The notes below the pieces were generated by a model. It was not told the origin of the DNA, searched no databases, and saw only the letters and a program-made list of their open reading frames with translations. A DNA stretch of 47,007 nucleotides from Segatella copri. Lineage in GTDB: Bacteria; Bacteroidota; Bacteroidia; Bacteroidales; Bacteroidaceae. This document shows, one piece after another, positions 36,445 through 43,715 of the stretch (positions are counted from its first letter, which is position 1; each line of letters begins with the position of its first letter). The stretch is from NCBI RefSeq assembly GCF_002224675.1, contig NZ_NMPZ01000028.1, positions 1 through 47,007 on the forward strand. The letters run 5' to 3'. The position numbers and the translations under genes were made by a program.

Positions 36445-36515
36445 AAAAAACGAGGTTATCGACCTCATTATCTCATTCGGTGGAACAAAGATAATAAAAA
36501 AAGTCGATAACCTCG
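36445..36515 (-). terminator. Terminator of tig enclosing the clpP promoter in its loop
   Basis: This is a perfect 13-bp inverted repeat: CGAGGTTATCGAC (36451-36463) pairs with GTCGATAACCTCG (36503-36515). On the minus strand the stem is followed by UUUUUU (36450-36445), so it can end the tig transcript 32 bases past its stop. The 39-base loop contains the clpP -7 element. The 3' half alone can also fold as GAGGT/ACCTC followed by the same U-run. Confidence 0.7.
36486..36493 (-). promoter_or_regulatory. -7 element (TATCTTTG) of clpP-clpX
   Basis: This is a perfect TAnnTTTG on the minus strand, giving a start near 36479 and a leader of about 68 bases. The leader begins inside the loop of the tig terminator and includes its 3' arm with the U-run. 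No -33 TTTG is seen. Confidence 0.6.
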
Positions 36516-36546
36516 TAATTATTTGAAGTTTTTTTTCAAAAAAGTG

Positions 36547-37905
36547 TTATTCCTGCATCATCTTGTTGAAATCCTCTACAGAAATCTCCTTTTCGTTGAG
36601 CTTAACAGCACCCTTGAGGGCTGCAGCCAACTTGCGGTCGATAGAGCGATCTACCAATGCGTCAACAGAGTCACCCTTCTTGAGAATCTCGTTAGCATAG
36701 TTCTCGATATACTCCTCTGGGATGTTTGTCATACCATACTGAGCGAACTGTGCACGAGCTGCCTCCTTAGCGGTCTCCTTGATATCCTCGTCGTTCACCT
36801 TGATATCCTGAGCCTTGATGAGCTGCTCCTTGATGAGGTGCCATGTCAACTCCTTGATGCTCTGCTCGTAGTTCTTCTCTACGAACTCCTCACCCTTATC
36901 CTTGTTGTTAGCCAACATGATGCGCTTCAAGAGTGCATCTGGGAATGTCAACTCACCAACCTTCTTCTCGCAGTGCTCGCGTACATCGAGGATGAACTTG
37001 TAGTCAGAGTCGTTAACCAACTGCTCCTGCAAGCCCTCAGCGATCTTAGCACGGAAAGCAGCCTCGTCCTTCACGTCAGTATCCTCACCGAATACCTGCT
37101 TGAAGAGCTCCTCGTTAATCTCGTGCTTCTTGAAGCGCTGGATCTCTGTGATCTGGAAGCTGAACTCAGACTCCAGGTCAGCAACAGCCTCACGCTCGAT
37201 CTTCAAGAGAGAAGAAACCTCTGTATCGTTCTCTGGGTAAGCCTTCTTAGGGTTGAAAGTGATTACATCACCCACCTTAGCGTCATTGAAGAGATTCTTC
37301 TGCTCCTCTACCTTGATGTAGCTAGGCATCAGGATAGCACCCTCAACAGTGATACCACCTTCCTTGGTGTTACCGTTCTCGTCGAGCTCACGGATATCAC
37401 CCTTCAAAAGGTCGTTCTCCTCATACTTCTCACCCTTCTCGTAGCTACCTGCACGCTGAGCGTACATCTCTACCTGCTGGTCGAGGATCTTGTCGTCAAC
37501 CTTGATGTTATAGTAATCAACCTTGTCGCGACCGTTGAGAGTAACCTTGAACTCAGGTGCAACAGCGATGTCGAACATGAATGTGAAGGTTGTGTCCTTC
37601 TCCAGGTCAGCTGGCTCCTGCTTCTCTGATGGGAGAGGCTCGCCGAGCATCTGGATATTGTTGTCCTGTACATACTTGTAAATCTCCTGGCCAACGAGCT
37701 TGTTGATGGCCTCCATCTTTACAGATGCACCGAACTGGCGCTTAATCATACCCATAGGAGCCTGACCAGGACGGAAACCTGGAACATTAGCCTTCTTACG
37801 GTAATCTTTCAATGTCTTCTCGACTTCGTTCTTATAGTCTGCCTCCTCTACAACGAGAGTCATAAGACCATTAATCTTGTCAGGATTTTCAAATGAAACT
37901 TTCAT
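36547..37905 (-). CDS. tig: Trigger factor (ribosome-associated chaperone)
   Basis: This is a 452-residue chaperone that binds nascent chains at the ribosome exit. The N-terminal ribosome-binding domain includes VPGFRPGQAPMGMIKRQFG (around residues 38-56), the Bacteroidota version of the GFRxGKxP signature. A central FKBP-like domain is expected around 150-240 but its PPIase motif is weak. The C-terminal helical chaperone arms follow with many Lys/Glu residues and FKKHEINEELFKQVFGEDTD. It is on the same strand as clpP-clpX but separated from them by a strong terminator. The familiar tig-clpP-clpX order is therefore present but probably uncoupled. A -7 element lies about 98 bases upstream. Confidence 0.93.
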   Translation of the reverse strand: MKVSFENPDKINGLMTLVVEEADYKNEVEKTLKDYRKKANVPGFRPGQAPMGMIKRQFGASVKMEAINKLVGQEIYKYVQDNNIQMLGEPLPSEKQEPADLEKDTTFTFMFDIAVAPEFKVTLNGRDKVDYYNIKVDDKILDQQVEMYAQRAGSYEKGEKYEENDLLKGDIRELDENGNTKEGGITVEGAILMPSYIKVEEQKNLFNDAKVGDVITFNPKKAYPENDTEVSSLLKIEREAVADLESEFSFQITEIQRFKKHEINEELFKQVFGEDTDVKDEAAFRAKIAEGLQEQLVNDSDYKFILDVREHCEKKVGELTFPDALLKRIMLANNKDKGEEFVEKNYEQSIKELTWHLIKEQLIKAQDIKVNDEDIKETAKEAARAQFAQYGMTNIPEEYIENYANEILKKGDSVDALVDRSIDRKLAAALKGAVKLNEKEISVEDFNKMMQE

Positions 37906-38002
37906 CTTGATTTTTTATTTTTATTAATTAATTTATTATCTTGTTCAATCGGTTCAGGCTCTCCCTGACGTTCCAGGATAAGCCTTTTACACAATCGGCT
38001 TG

Positions 38003-38010
38003 CAAAATTA
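38003..38010 (-). promoter_or_regulatory. -7 element (TAATTTTG) of tig
   Basis: This is a perfect TAnnTTTG on the minus strand. It predicts a leader of about 90 bases before the tig ATG at 37905. In the leader, imperfectly complementary CCTGACG and CAGG stretches near 37965-37980 may fold. Confidence 0.55.
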
Positions 38011-38067
38011 CGCATTTTTAGCCGATATACCTAATATATAAGAGAAAAATTTGTTTTTTTAACCTAA

Positions 38068-38886
38068 TTACTCCTTATCTCTTGCTTTTTTCTGCTCATC
38101 CAGCAGCTGGAAGTCCTTCTTTCTAAGCACAAAGCTGGTTGTAAGGTACTTCTCCTTCACTGTCTTGTTTTCTGCCAGCTCCTCCGGAGTTCCCTGGAAA
38201 AGGATACGGCCTTCGAAGAGCAGATAGGCTCTGTCGGTGATGGTAAGTGTCTCATCCACATTGTGGTCGGTGATGAGGATTCCGATGTTGCGGTACTTCA
38301 GTTTCCATACGATATGCTGGATTTCCTCTACCTGGATAGGATCGACTCCGGCAAATGGCTCATCGAGCATGATGAACTTAGGATCGTTGGCAAGACAACG
38401 TGCGATTTCCACTCTTCGGCGCTCACCTCCGGAAAGCTGGTCGCCCAGGTTCTTGCGCACCTTCTGCAGGTCGAAGTCCTTGATCAGGCTCTCCAGTTTC
38501 TCAAGCTGATAGGCTCTTGGCTTGCCGGTCATCTCAAGCACCGACATGATATTGTCTTCCACACTCATCTTGCGGAATACGCTCGCCTCCTGTGGCAGAT
38601 AGCCGATTCCGGCACGGGCACGCTTATACACAGGAAACTTGGTTATTTCCTGATCACCCAGATATACATGTCCCTCATTAGGTACCACCAGTCCAGTGGT
38701 CATATAGAATGAAGTAGTCTTACCCGCACCATTCGGTCCGAGCAAGCCCACAATCTCACCTTGCTTTACATTGATGGTTACGCCATTGGCAACGGTTCGC
38801 TTGCCATAGCGCTTTACCAGTCCTTCTGTTCGCAGTACTAATCTGCCGTCAGAAGACTGCTGCTCTGAATTCATTATTTCGTCCAT
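38068..38886 (-). CDS. lptB: LPS export ABC transporter ATP-binding protein
   Basis: This 272-residue ATPase powers lipopolysaccharide extraction with LptF/LptG. Walker A is GLLGPNGAGKTTSFYM, the Q-loop region is YLPQEASVFRKMSVEDNIM, the signature is LSGGERRRVEIAR, Walker B is FIMLDEPFAGVDP and the switch His is in ITDHNVDETL. The match to LptB (including DNIMSVLEMTG and VRKNLGDQLSGGERRR) is strong. The first residues (MDEIMNSEQQSSDGRLVL) extend about 20 residues before the usual start, so an internal start at the second Met (residue 5) is possible. It is divergent from mlaE-mlaF, and the two promoters lie in a 132-base spacer. Confidence 0.94.
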   Translation of the reverse strand: MDEIMNSEQQSSDGRLVLRTEGLVKRYGKRTVANGVTINVKQGEIVGLLGPNGAGKTTSFYMTTGLVVPNEGHVYLGDQEITKFPVYKRARAGIGYLPQEASVFRKMSVEDNIMSVLEMTGKPRAYQLEKLESLIKDFDLQKVRKNLGDQLSGGERRRVEIARCLANDPKFIMLDEPFAGVDPIQVEEIQHIVWKLKYRNIGILITDHNVDETLTITDRAYLLFEGRILFQGTPEELAENKTVKEKYLTTSFVLRKKDFQLLDEQKKARDKE

Positions 38887-38905
38887 AATTAGCTAATTTG
38901 ACTGC

Positions 38906-38913
38906 AAAAATAA
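38906..38913 (-). promoter_or_regulatory. -7 element (TATTTTTG) of lptB
   Basis: This is a perfect TAnnTTTG on the minus strand, 20 bases before the lptB ATG. The leader would be about 12 bases. It faces away from the mlaE promoter in the same spacer. Confidence 0.55.
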
Positions 38914-38986
38914 TAAAAAACGGGGAAATATCACCTTAAAAAACTAAAACTCTTCATAATATTGCAGTTTTTTAGAGGATTTTGCT

Positions 38987-38994
38987 TAATTTTG
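38987..38994 (+). promoter_or_regulatory. -7 element (TAATTTTG) of mlaE-mlaF
   Basis: This is a perfect TAnnTTTG on the plus strand, 25 bases before the mlaE ATG. An upstream ATTG at 38961-38964 lies 22 bases away, slightly longer than the usual -33 spacing. Confidence 0.6.
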
Positions 38995-39018
38995 CAGCAA
39001 AATTCATAGAATATTGAC

Positions 39019-39765
39019 ATGATAATAGAAAAATGGCTTACCACCTTCGGTAAATATTTGATATTGATGGGCCGCTCGTTCTCGCGACCAGAACGTATGC
39101 GCATGTTCCTCAAGCAATATATCAAGGAAATGTCTCAGCTGGGAGTCGATTCCATCGGCATCGTACTCCTCATCTCATTCTTCATCGGTGCAGTTATCTG
39201 TATCCAGATGAAACTGAACATCCAGAGTCCATGGATGCCTCGATGGGTTTCGGGTTATACCACCCGAGAAATCATGCTGCTGGAGTTCTCTTCCAGTATC
39301 ATGTGTCTCATCCTCGCCGGAAAGGTGGGTTCCAACATCGCTTCCGAGCTGGGTACCATGCGAGTAACCCAGCAGATCGATGCACTCGACATCATGGGTG
39401 TCAACTCTGCATGCTATCTGGTGCTGCCAAAGATTCTCGGTCTGGTCACCATCATGCCTTTCCTCGTCATCTTCTCATCTCTGATGGGTATCATCGGTGC
39501 ATACGGTACGGCATTCATCGGACATATTCTCCCGCCGGACGACCTTACCCTGGGACTCCAGCATTCCTTCAACCAGTGGTTTGTGTGGATGAGTATCATC
39601 AAGAGTCTCTTCTTCGCATTCATCATCTCCAGTGTTTCCTCCTACTTTGGATACACCGTGGAAGGTGGTTCGGTAGAGGTAGGTAAAGCTTCCACCGATG
39701 CCGTGGTTTGCTCCAGCGTTCTCATCCTCTTCTCGGATGTGTTCCTTACTCAATTACTCTCTTAA
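39019..39765 (+). CDS. mlaE: MlaE-family ABC transporter permease
   Basis: This is a 248-residue inner-membrane permease of the Mla phospholipid transport type. Five or six hydrophobic helices are visible. IGIVLLISFFIGAVICIQMK and the conserved core MCLILAGKVGSNIASELGTM plus RVTQQIDALDIMGVNSACYL, LVLPKILGLVTIMPFLVIFS are hallmark MlaE sequences. It works with the ATPase encoded 11 bases downstream and with an MCE-domain protein that is not in the window. Its role is to move phospholipid between inner and outer membrane to keep outer-leaflet asymmetry. In this phylum the MCE partner often lies immediately after mlaF. Here the mlaF gene is followed by a palindromic repeat and a convergent gene. 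Confidence 0.93.
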   Translation: MIIEKWLTTFGKYLILMGRSFSRPERMRMFLKQYIKEMSQLGVDSIGIVLLISFFIGAVICIQMKLNIQSPWMPRWVSGYTTREIMLLEFSSSIMCLILAGKVGSNIASELGTMRVTQQIDALDIMGVNSACYLVLPKILGLVTIMPFLVIFSSLMGIIGAYGTAFIGHILPPDDLTLGLQHSFNQWFVWMSIIKSLFFAFIISSVSSYFGYTVEGGSVEVGKASTDAVVCSSVLILFSDVFLTQLLS

Positions 39766-39776
39766 AGACTCTGGCT

Positions 39777-40544
39777 ATGATAGAAGTTCAAAATCTTACA
39801 AAAGCATTCGGCGACAAGACCGTACTCGATAATATCAGTGTGAAATTTGAAACGGGAAAGACCAACCTCATCATCGGACAGAGTGGTTCGGGAAAGACGG
39901 TGTTGATGAAGAACCTTGTCGGACTCCTCGAACCTACCAGCGGAAAGGTACTCTACGACGGCCGCGACTTCGTACAGATGAGCAAGAAGGAGAAGGTGAT
40001 GATGCGACGCGAGATGGGTATGATTTTCCAGAGCGCAGCCCTCTTCGACTCGCTCAATGTGCTGGAGAACGTGATGTTCCCCCTCGATATGTTCTCGAAT
40101 ATGAATTACAAGGAACGTGTGAAGAGAGCACAGGAATGTCTCGACCGTGTCAACCTGATTGACGCCCAACAGAAATACCCTGGCGAAATCTCGGGTGGTA
40201 TGCAGAAACGTGTTGCCATCGCCCGTGCCATCGTGATGAATCCGAAATACCTCTTCTGCGATGAACCGAACTCTGGTCTCGACCCAAAGACTTCGCTCGT
40301 CATCGACGAACTCCTCTCGGGCATCACCAAGGATTACAATATGACAACCATCATCAATACCCACGATATGAACTCTGTGATGGGTATCGGTGAGAACATC
40401 TGCTTCATCTGCAAGGGTCACAAGGAATGGCAGGGCAACAAGGACCAGGTAATGTCTTCTACCAACGAGCAGCTCAACGACCTCGTCTTCGCTTCCGACC
40501 TCTTCAGAAAGGTGAAGGAAGTGGAAATGAAAGGGAAGAAATAA
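39777..40544 (+). CDS. mlaF: MlaF-family ABC transporter ATP-binding protein
   Basis: This is a 255-residue ATPase partner of MlaE. The start at 39777 (MIEVQNLTKAFGDKTVLDNI) is preferred over an upstream ATG at 39708 that lies inside mlaE. Walker A is IIGQSGSGKTVLMKN, the Q-loop region is MGMIFQSAALFDSLNVLENV, the signature is EISGGMQKRVAIARAI, Walker B is YLFCDEPNSGLDPKTS and the switch His lies in NTHDMNSV. The MQKRV and PNSGLDP forms are typical of MlaF. It overlaps nothing and ends 6 bases before the start of the palindromic element. No MCE gene follows within the window. Confidence 0.93.
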   Translation: MIEVQNLTKAFGDKTVLDNISVKFETGKTNLIIGQSGSGKTVLMKNLVGLLEPTSGKVLYDGRDFVQMSKKEKVMMRREMGMIFQSAALFDSLNVLENVMFPLDMFSNMNYKERVKRAQECLDRVNLIDAQQKYPGEISGGMQKRVAIARAIVMNPKYLFCDEPNSGLDPKTSLVIDELLSGITKDYNMTTIINTHDMNSVMGIGENICFICKGHKEWQGNKDQVMSSTNEQLNDLVFASDLFRKVKEVEMKGKK

Positions 40545-40550
40545 AGAGGG

Positions 40551-40796
40551 GGTGTCATTAGTCACAGCCAATACGCCCTGAAAGGGCAGAAGCTCCTAGC
40601 CCAGGGCATCACCCTGGGTTTTAGAACAAATACAAAAAAGTCGCCCTGAAAGGGCAAAAGCTTTCAATTTCAAAGCTTTTGCCCTTTCAGGGCGACTTTA
40701 CTTTTTGCCAACATTACCCAGGGCGATGCCCTGGGCTAGGAGCTTTTGGGCTTTCAGCCCGACTTCGGCTGCCATCATCTAAACTTATGACACCCC
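40551..40796. repeat. ~246-bp near-palindromic repeat element
   Basis: The whole interval between mlaF and the lipoprotein gene is one large inverted repeat. The ends are GGGTGTCAT (40551-40559) and ATGACACCC (40788-40796). An outer pair of about 30 bases (AGCTCCTAGCCCAGGGC, left near 40591, right mirror near 40727-40743) has few mismatches. The core is a perfect 28-bp inverted repeat (40637-40664 with 40672-40699) around a 7-base loop, built from GCCCTGAAAGGGC units. There is no ORF. The symmetric ends and modular arms suggest a REP- or MITE-like dispersed element, which can also serve as a two-way terminator for the convergent genes. No target-site duplication is obvious. Confidence 0.8.
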
Positions 40797-40801
40797 TCTA
40801 C

Positions 40802-41200
40802 TTATCTCATTTTCCATTCACCTTTCACCTCTACCATCGGAACCACGATCTGTTCCTTGGTACTGTCACCATAAGCCACCTGCAGGAAGACATCAGCCAC
40901 ATGGCGGGCGGTATCTGCCTTGGCATTCAGCACATCAATCTTCTTCATGCCTGCATGTTCTTTTTGCTGCTGCTCCACATACATTTCCGCATTGAGCACC
41001 AGCTGCTCGTGATATCCTTTCGGAATACGGTAAGGTTGGTTGAAACCAGCCACATACTCCTTATACTTTCCTTCCAGGAGCAGGTCGTAATATCCCTTGG
41101 CTGCGATACCTGCCAAATAGCCAGGGTCAGGACTCTCCTCCTTGCAGGAAGAAAGTCCCAACCCTATGCTGAATATCATAAAAAACAAAAGTTTCTTCAT
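40802..41200 (-). CDS. Small lipoprotein of unknown function
   Basis: This 132-residue protein has a lipoprotein signal peptide (KKLLFFMIFSIGLGLSSC, Cys at residue 19) followed by KEESPDPG, a charged segment suited to outer-membrane export. The mature part is about 113 residues. ARLY-like helices give way to strands (AAKGYYDLLLEGKYKEYVAG, EQIVVPMVEVKGEWKMR), in the style of NTF2-like DUF4878 lipoproteins. The last strand is typical of that fold. I cannot name a function. It is convergent to mlaF across the palindromic element and followed on its other side by a fragment of the same repeat at 41211-41230. Confidence 0.7.
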   Translation of the reverse strand: MKKLLFFMIFSIGLGLSSCKEESPDPGYLAGIAAKGYYDLLLEGKYKEYVAGFNQPYRIPKGYHEQLVLNAEMYVEQQQKEHAGMKKIDVLNAKADTARHVADVFLQVAYGDSTKEQIVVPMVEVKGEWKMR

Positions 41201-41210
41201 TTTATAGATG

Positions 41211-41230
41211 CTTTTGCCCTTTCAGGGCGT
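41211..41230. repeat. Short fragment of the palindromic repeat family
   Basis: GCTTTTGCCCTTTCAGGGCG repeats, base for base, a segment of the right arm of the element at 40551-40796 (40676-40695). It stands alone between the lipoprotein start (41200) and the der stop (41250), so the lipoprotein gene is bracketed by repeat sequence. It may also act as the der terminator hairpin (GCCCT/AGGGC). Confidence 0.7.
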
Positions 41231-41249
41231 CCTATCCATTACGCTTCAA

Positions 41250-42563
41250 TTACTTCTGACGGATGAAGACATTGATTGGACAACCATGCAATGACCAGTT
41301 CTCACGGATCTTGTTCTCCAGGAAGCGGCGATAGTTCTCCTTTACATACTGTGGCAGGTTGGCATAGAACACAAACGATGGAATCGTAGTGTTAGGCAAC
41401 TGTGTACAGTACTTGATCTTGATATACTTACCCTTCACGCTCTGTGGTGGATAAGCCTCGATGATAGGCAGCATCACCTCATTGAGCTTGGAAGTACCGA
41501 TATGAGCCTTGCGGTTCTGGTAAACCTCCTTGGCAGTCTCCAGCACACGGAAGATACGCTGCTTGGTCAATGCAGAAGCAAAGATGATAGGGAAATCCAC
41601 GAATGGAGCCATTCGGTTGCGGATGGCATTCTCGAAGGTATCGATCACCTTCTGGTTCTTCTCCTCTACCAGATCCCACTTGTTTACTACCACCACCAGA
41701 CTCTTGTTGTTCTTCTGGATCAGCTGGAAGATATTCATATCCTGGGTCTCGATACCACGGGTGGCATCCAGCATCAGGATGCAGACATCACTGTTCTCGA
41801 TGGCACGGATGGAGCGCATCACGGAATAGAATTCCAGGTCCTCGCTCACCTTGTTCTTTCTGCGGATACCGGCAGTATCTACCAGGTAGAAGTCGAAGCC
41901 GAACTTATCGTAACGGGTATAGATACTGTCACGGGTAGTACCGGCAATCTCGGTAACGATGTTTCTATCCTCACCGATGAAGGCATTGATGATACTGCTC
42001 TTACCTGCGTTAGGACGACCTACCACAGCGAAACGAGGAATATCCTCCTCGATATCTTCCTCAGGATTATCCTGAAGCTTGTCCAATATGATGTCGAGCA
42101 AGTCACCCGTACCACCACCTGTTGCAGCACTGATACACTGAGGATCACCCAAGCCCAGCTTGTAGAACTCGGCAGCCTCATAATACTCAGCACTGTTATC
42201 CACCTTGTTGGCAACAAGGATTACAGGCAGTTTGGCACGACGCAAGATGAGAGCAACATCCTCATCCCAGTCGGTCAAACCGGTGTTTACATCTACCAGG
42301 AAGAGCACCAGGTCGGCCTCTTCTGTAGCTACCAACACCTGCTTGCGGATAGCATCCTCGAAAATGTCATCTGATTTAACGACCCAACCACCGGTATCCA
42401 CCACAGAGAATTCTCTGCCGTTCCAGCTGCATTTACCATACTGACGGTCGCGGGTAGTACCAGCCGTATCACTAACGATAGCGCGACGAGATTGAGTCAA
42501 ACGATTGAATAAAGTAGATTTACCCACGTTAGGGCGACCTACGATTGCTACTAAATTTGCCAT
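41250..42563 (-). CDS. der: Ribosome biogenesis GTPase Der (EngA)
   Basis: This 437-residue GTPase has two consecutive G domains and a KH-like C-terminal domain and assists 50S assembly. First G domain: [20 protein letters not shown], then VDTGGW and NKVD. Second G domain: [20 protein letters not shown], then [11 protein letters not shown] and NKWDLV. The KH domain covers about the last 100 residues and ends [18 protein letters not shown]. The length is the family norm. It lies 149 bases after era on the same strand. The spacer holds four small hairpins and no -7 element. Der and Era next to each other unite two ribosome-assembly GTPases. Confidence 0.97.
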   Translation of the reverse strand: MANLVAIVGRPNVGKSTLFNRLTQSRRAIVSDTAGTTRDRQYGKCSWNGREFSVVDTGGWVVKSDDIFEDAIRKQVLVATEEADLVLFLVDVNTGLTDWDEDVALILRRAKLPVILVANKVDNSAEYYEAAEFYKLGLGDPQCISAATGGGTGDLLDIILDKLQDNPEEDIEEDIPRFAVVGRPNAGKSSIINAFIGEDRNIVTEIAGTTRDSIYTRYDKFGFDFYLVDTAGIRRKNKVSEDLEFYSVMRSIRAIENSDVCILMLDATRGIETQDMNIFQLIQKNNKSLVVVVNKWDLVEEKNQKVIDTFENAIRNRMAPFVDFPIIFASALTKQRIFRVLETAKEVYQNRKAHIGTSKLNEVMLPIIEAYPPQSVKGKYIKIKYCTQLPNTTIPSFVFYANLPQYVKENYRRFLENKIRENWSLHGCPINVFIRQK

Positions 42564-42576
42564 AAATAGTCATTCG

Positions 42577-42702
42577 CCTCCTTCCTTTCAGGAGGTATCA
42601 TGGATGTGGTCTCTGCATCCAAGTTAATAATTTGCCGAAGCTGACCTTGCTCCGGCCCTCGCTCCTCTGGCGAGAGTCACTCCCTCGATTACATTCAGGG
42701 AG
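42577..42702. other. Four short stem-loops between era and der
   Basis: CCTCC/GGAGG (42577-42581/42591-42595), GGATG/CATCC (42602-42606/42616-42620), CTCGC/GCGAG (42658-42662/42670-42674) and CTCCCT/AGGGAG (42680-42685/42697-42702) follow each other in a 149-base spacer. The CTTTCAGGAGG and ATTCAGGGAGG pieces echo the CTTTCAGGGCG unit of the palindromic repeat family, so this may be a decayed relative of that element. Role unknown. Confidence 0.4.
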
Positions 42703-42712
42703 GAGAAAGTTG

Positions 42713-43594
42713 TTATTCCGGATTATATCCGAAGGCATCGAGTTCTCGCTGAGAACTGCGCCAATCCTTATCAACCTTTACGAAGGTTTCCAGGAATATC
42801 TTCTTGCCGAAGAACTTTTCCAAAGCCTTTCTACTCTCGGTGTTCACCTTCTTCAGAGCCACGCCCTGATGTCCGATGATGATTCCCTTCTGAGAGTCAC
42901 GCTCTACGTAGATCACGGCATTGATGTGGATGCGGGTATCATCCTCCTTGAACCGCTCCACTCTCACCTCTACAGCGTAAGGAATCTCCTTGTCGTAGTA
43001 GAGGAGAATCTTCTCACGGATAATCTCCGATACGAAGAAACGGGCTGGCTTGTCGGTCAACTGGTCCTTGTCAAAGAACGCAGGCGACTCAGGCAACAGC
43101 TCCTTGATACGCTTCAGGAGCATATCCACGCCAAACTTGTTTTTCGCAGAAATAGGAAGAATCTCGGCATTCGGCAACAGAGAGTGCCATTTTTCCACGA
43201 TATCTCCCAACTTCTTCGGGTCGCTCTGGTCAATCTTGTTGATGAGCAGGAGCACCGGAATCTTCATCTTCTTCACCTTCTCCAGGAATTCGATGTTCTT
43301 CTCAGGATTCTCTATCACATCAGTAACATAAAGCAGCACATCGGCATCAGCCAATGCACTCTCCGAGAAGGCAAGCATCATCTCCTGCATCTTGTAGTTT
43401 GGCTTCAAGACGCCAGGGGTATCCGAAAACACGATTTGCATATCATCGGTATTCACGATACCCATGATACGATGACGAGTGGTCTGCGCCTTGAAGGTAG
43501 CGATGCTGATACGCTCGCCCACCAGTTGATTCATCAGCGTACTCTTACCCACATTAGGGTTACCCACGATATTTACAAAACCTGCTTTATGCAT
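42713..43594 (-). CDS. era: GTPase Era
   Basis: This 293-residue protein is a small-subunit assembly GTPase. The G domain has [20 protein letters not shown] (G1), DTPG in FSDTPGVLKPNYKMQ (G3) and NKID in LLINKIDQSDP (G4). The C-terminal KH domain (about 205-290) binds 16S rRNA and contains IIGHQGVALKKVNTESRKAL. The start MHKAGFVNIVG is normal for the family. It is downstream of fabH behind a hairpin that could terminate fabH transcripts. No -7 element is recognisable in the 121-base spacer, so it may be transcribed by read-through. Confidence 0.97.
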   Translation of the reverse strand: MHKAGFVNIVGNPNVGKSTLMNQLVGERISIATFKAQTTRHRIMGIVNTDDMQIVFSDTPGVLKPNYKMQEMMLAFSESALADADVLLYVTDVIENPEKNIEFLEKVKKMKIPVLLLINKIDQSDPKKLGDIVEKWHSLLPNAEILPISAKNKFGVDMLLKRIKELLPESPAFFDKDQLTDKPARFFVSEIIREKILLYYDKEIPYAVEVRVERFKEDDTRIHINAVIYVERDSQKGIIIGHQGVALKKVNTESRKALEKFFGKKIFLETFVKVDKDWRSSQRELDAFGYNPE

Positions 43595-43614
43595 ACGATA
43601 AAAATTGATTTTAA

Positions 43615-43676
43615 GCTAAAGAAACGCATCCTTGCTTATTCATTATATTATAGATGAAGTAAGAAAGATGCGTTTC
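43615..43676 (-). terminator. Hairpin after fabH
   Basis: GAAACGCATC (43621-43630) pairs perfectly with GATGCGTTTC (43667-43676), with further pairing inside (CTTGCTTATTCAT with GATGAAGTAAG, imperfect). On the minus strand it ends in TTTCTTTA, a modest U-run. It lies 40 bases past the fabH stop and 27 bases before era. Confidence 0.6.
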
Positions 43677-43715
43677 CTTATATAGATAATTATTCTATCC
43701 TATTTTTGATATGTC

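Noticed and set aside
36412..36468. Longer ClpP start at 36468
   Set aside because: The extra residues are not family-like and fall in the leader containing the terminator arm.
36523..37629. 368-residue plus-strand Leu-rich frame opposite trigger factor
   Set aside because: It is an antisense shadow created by codon bias of tig. It has no start signals and no domain likeness.
42632..43657. 341-residue plus-strand frame opposite era
   Set aside because: It is an antisense shadow of the well-supported Era gene.
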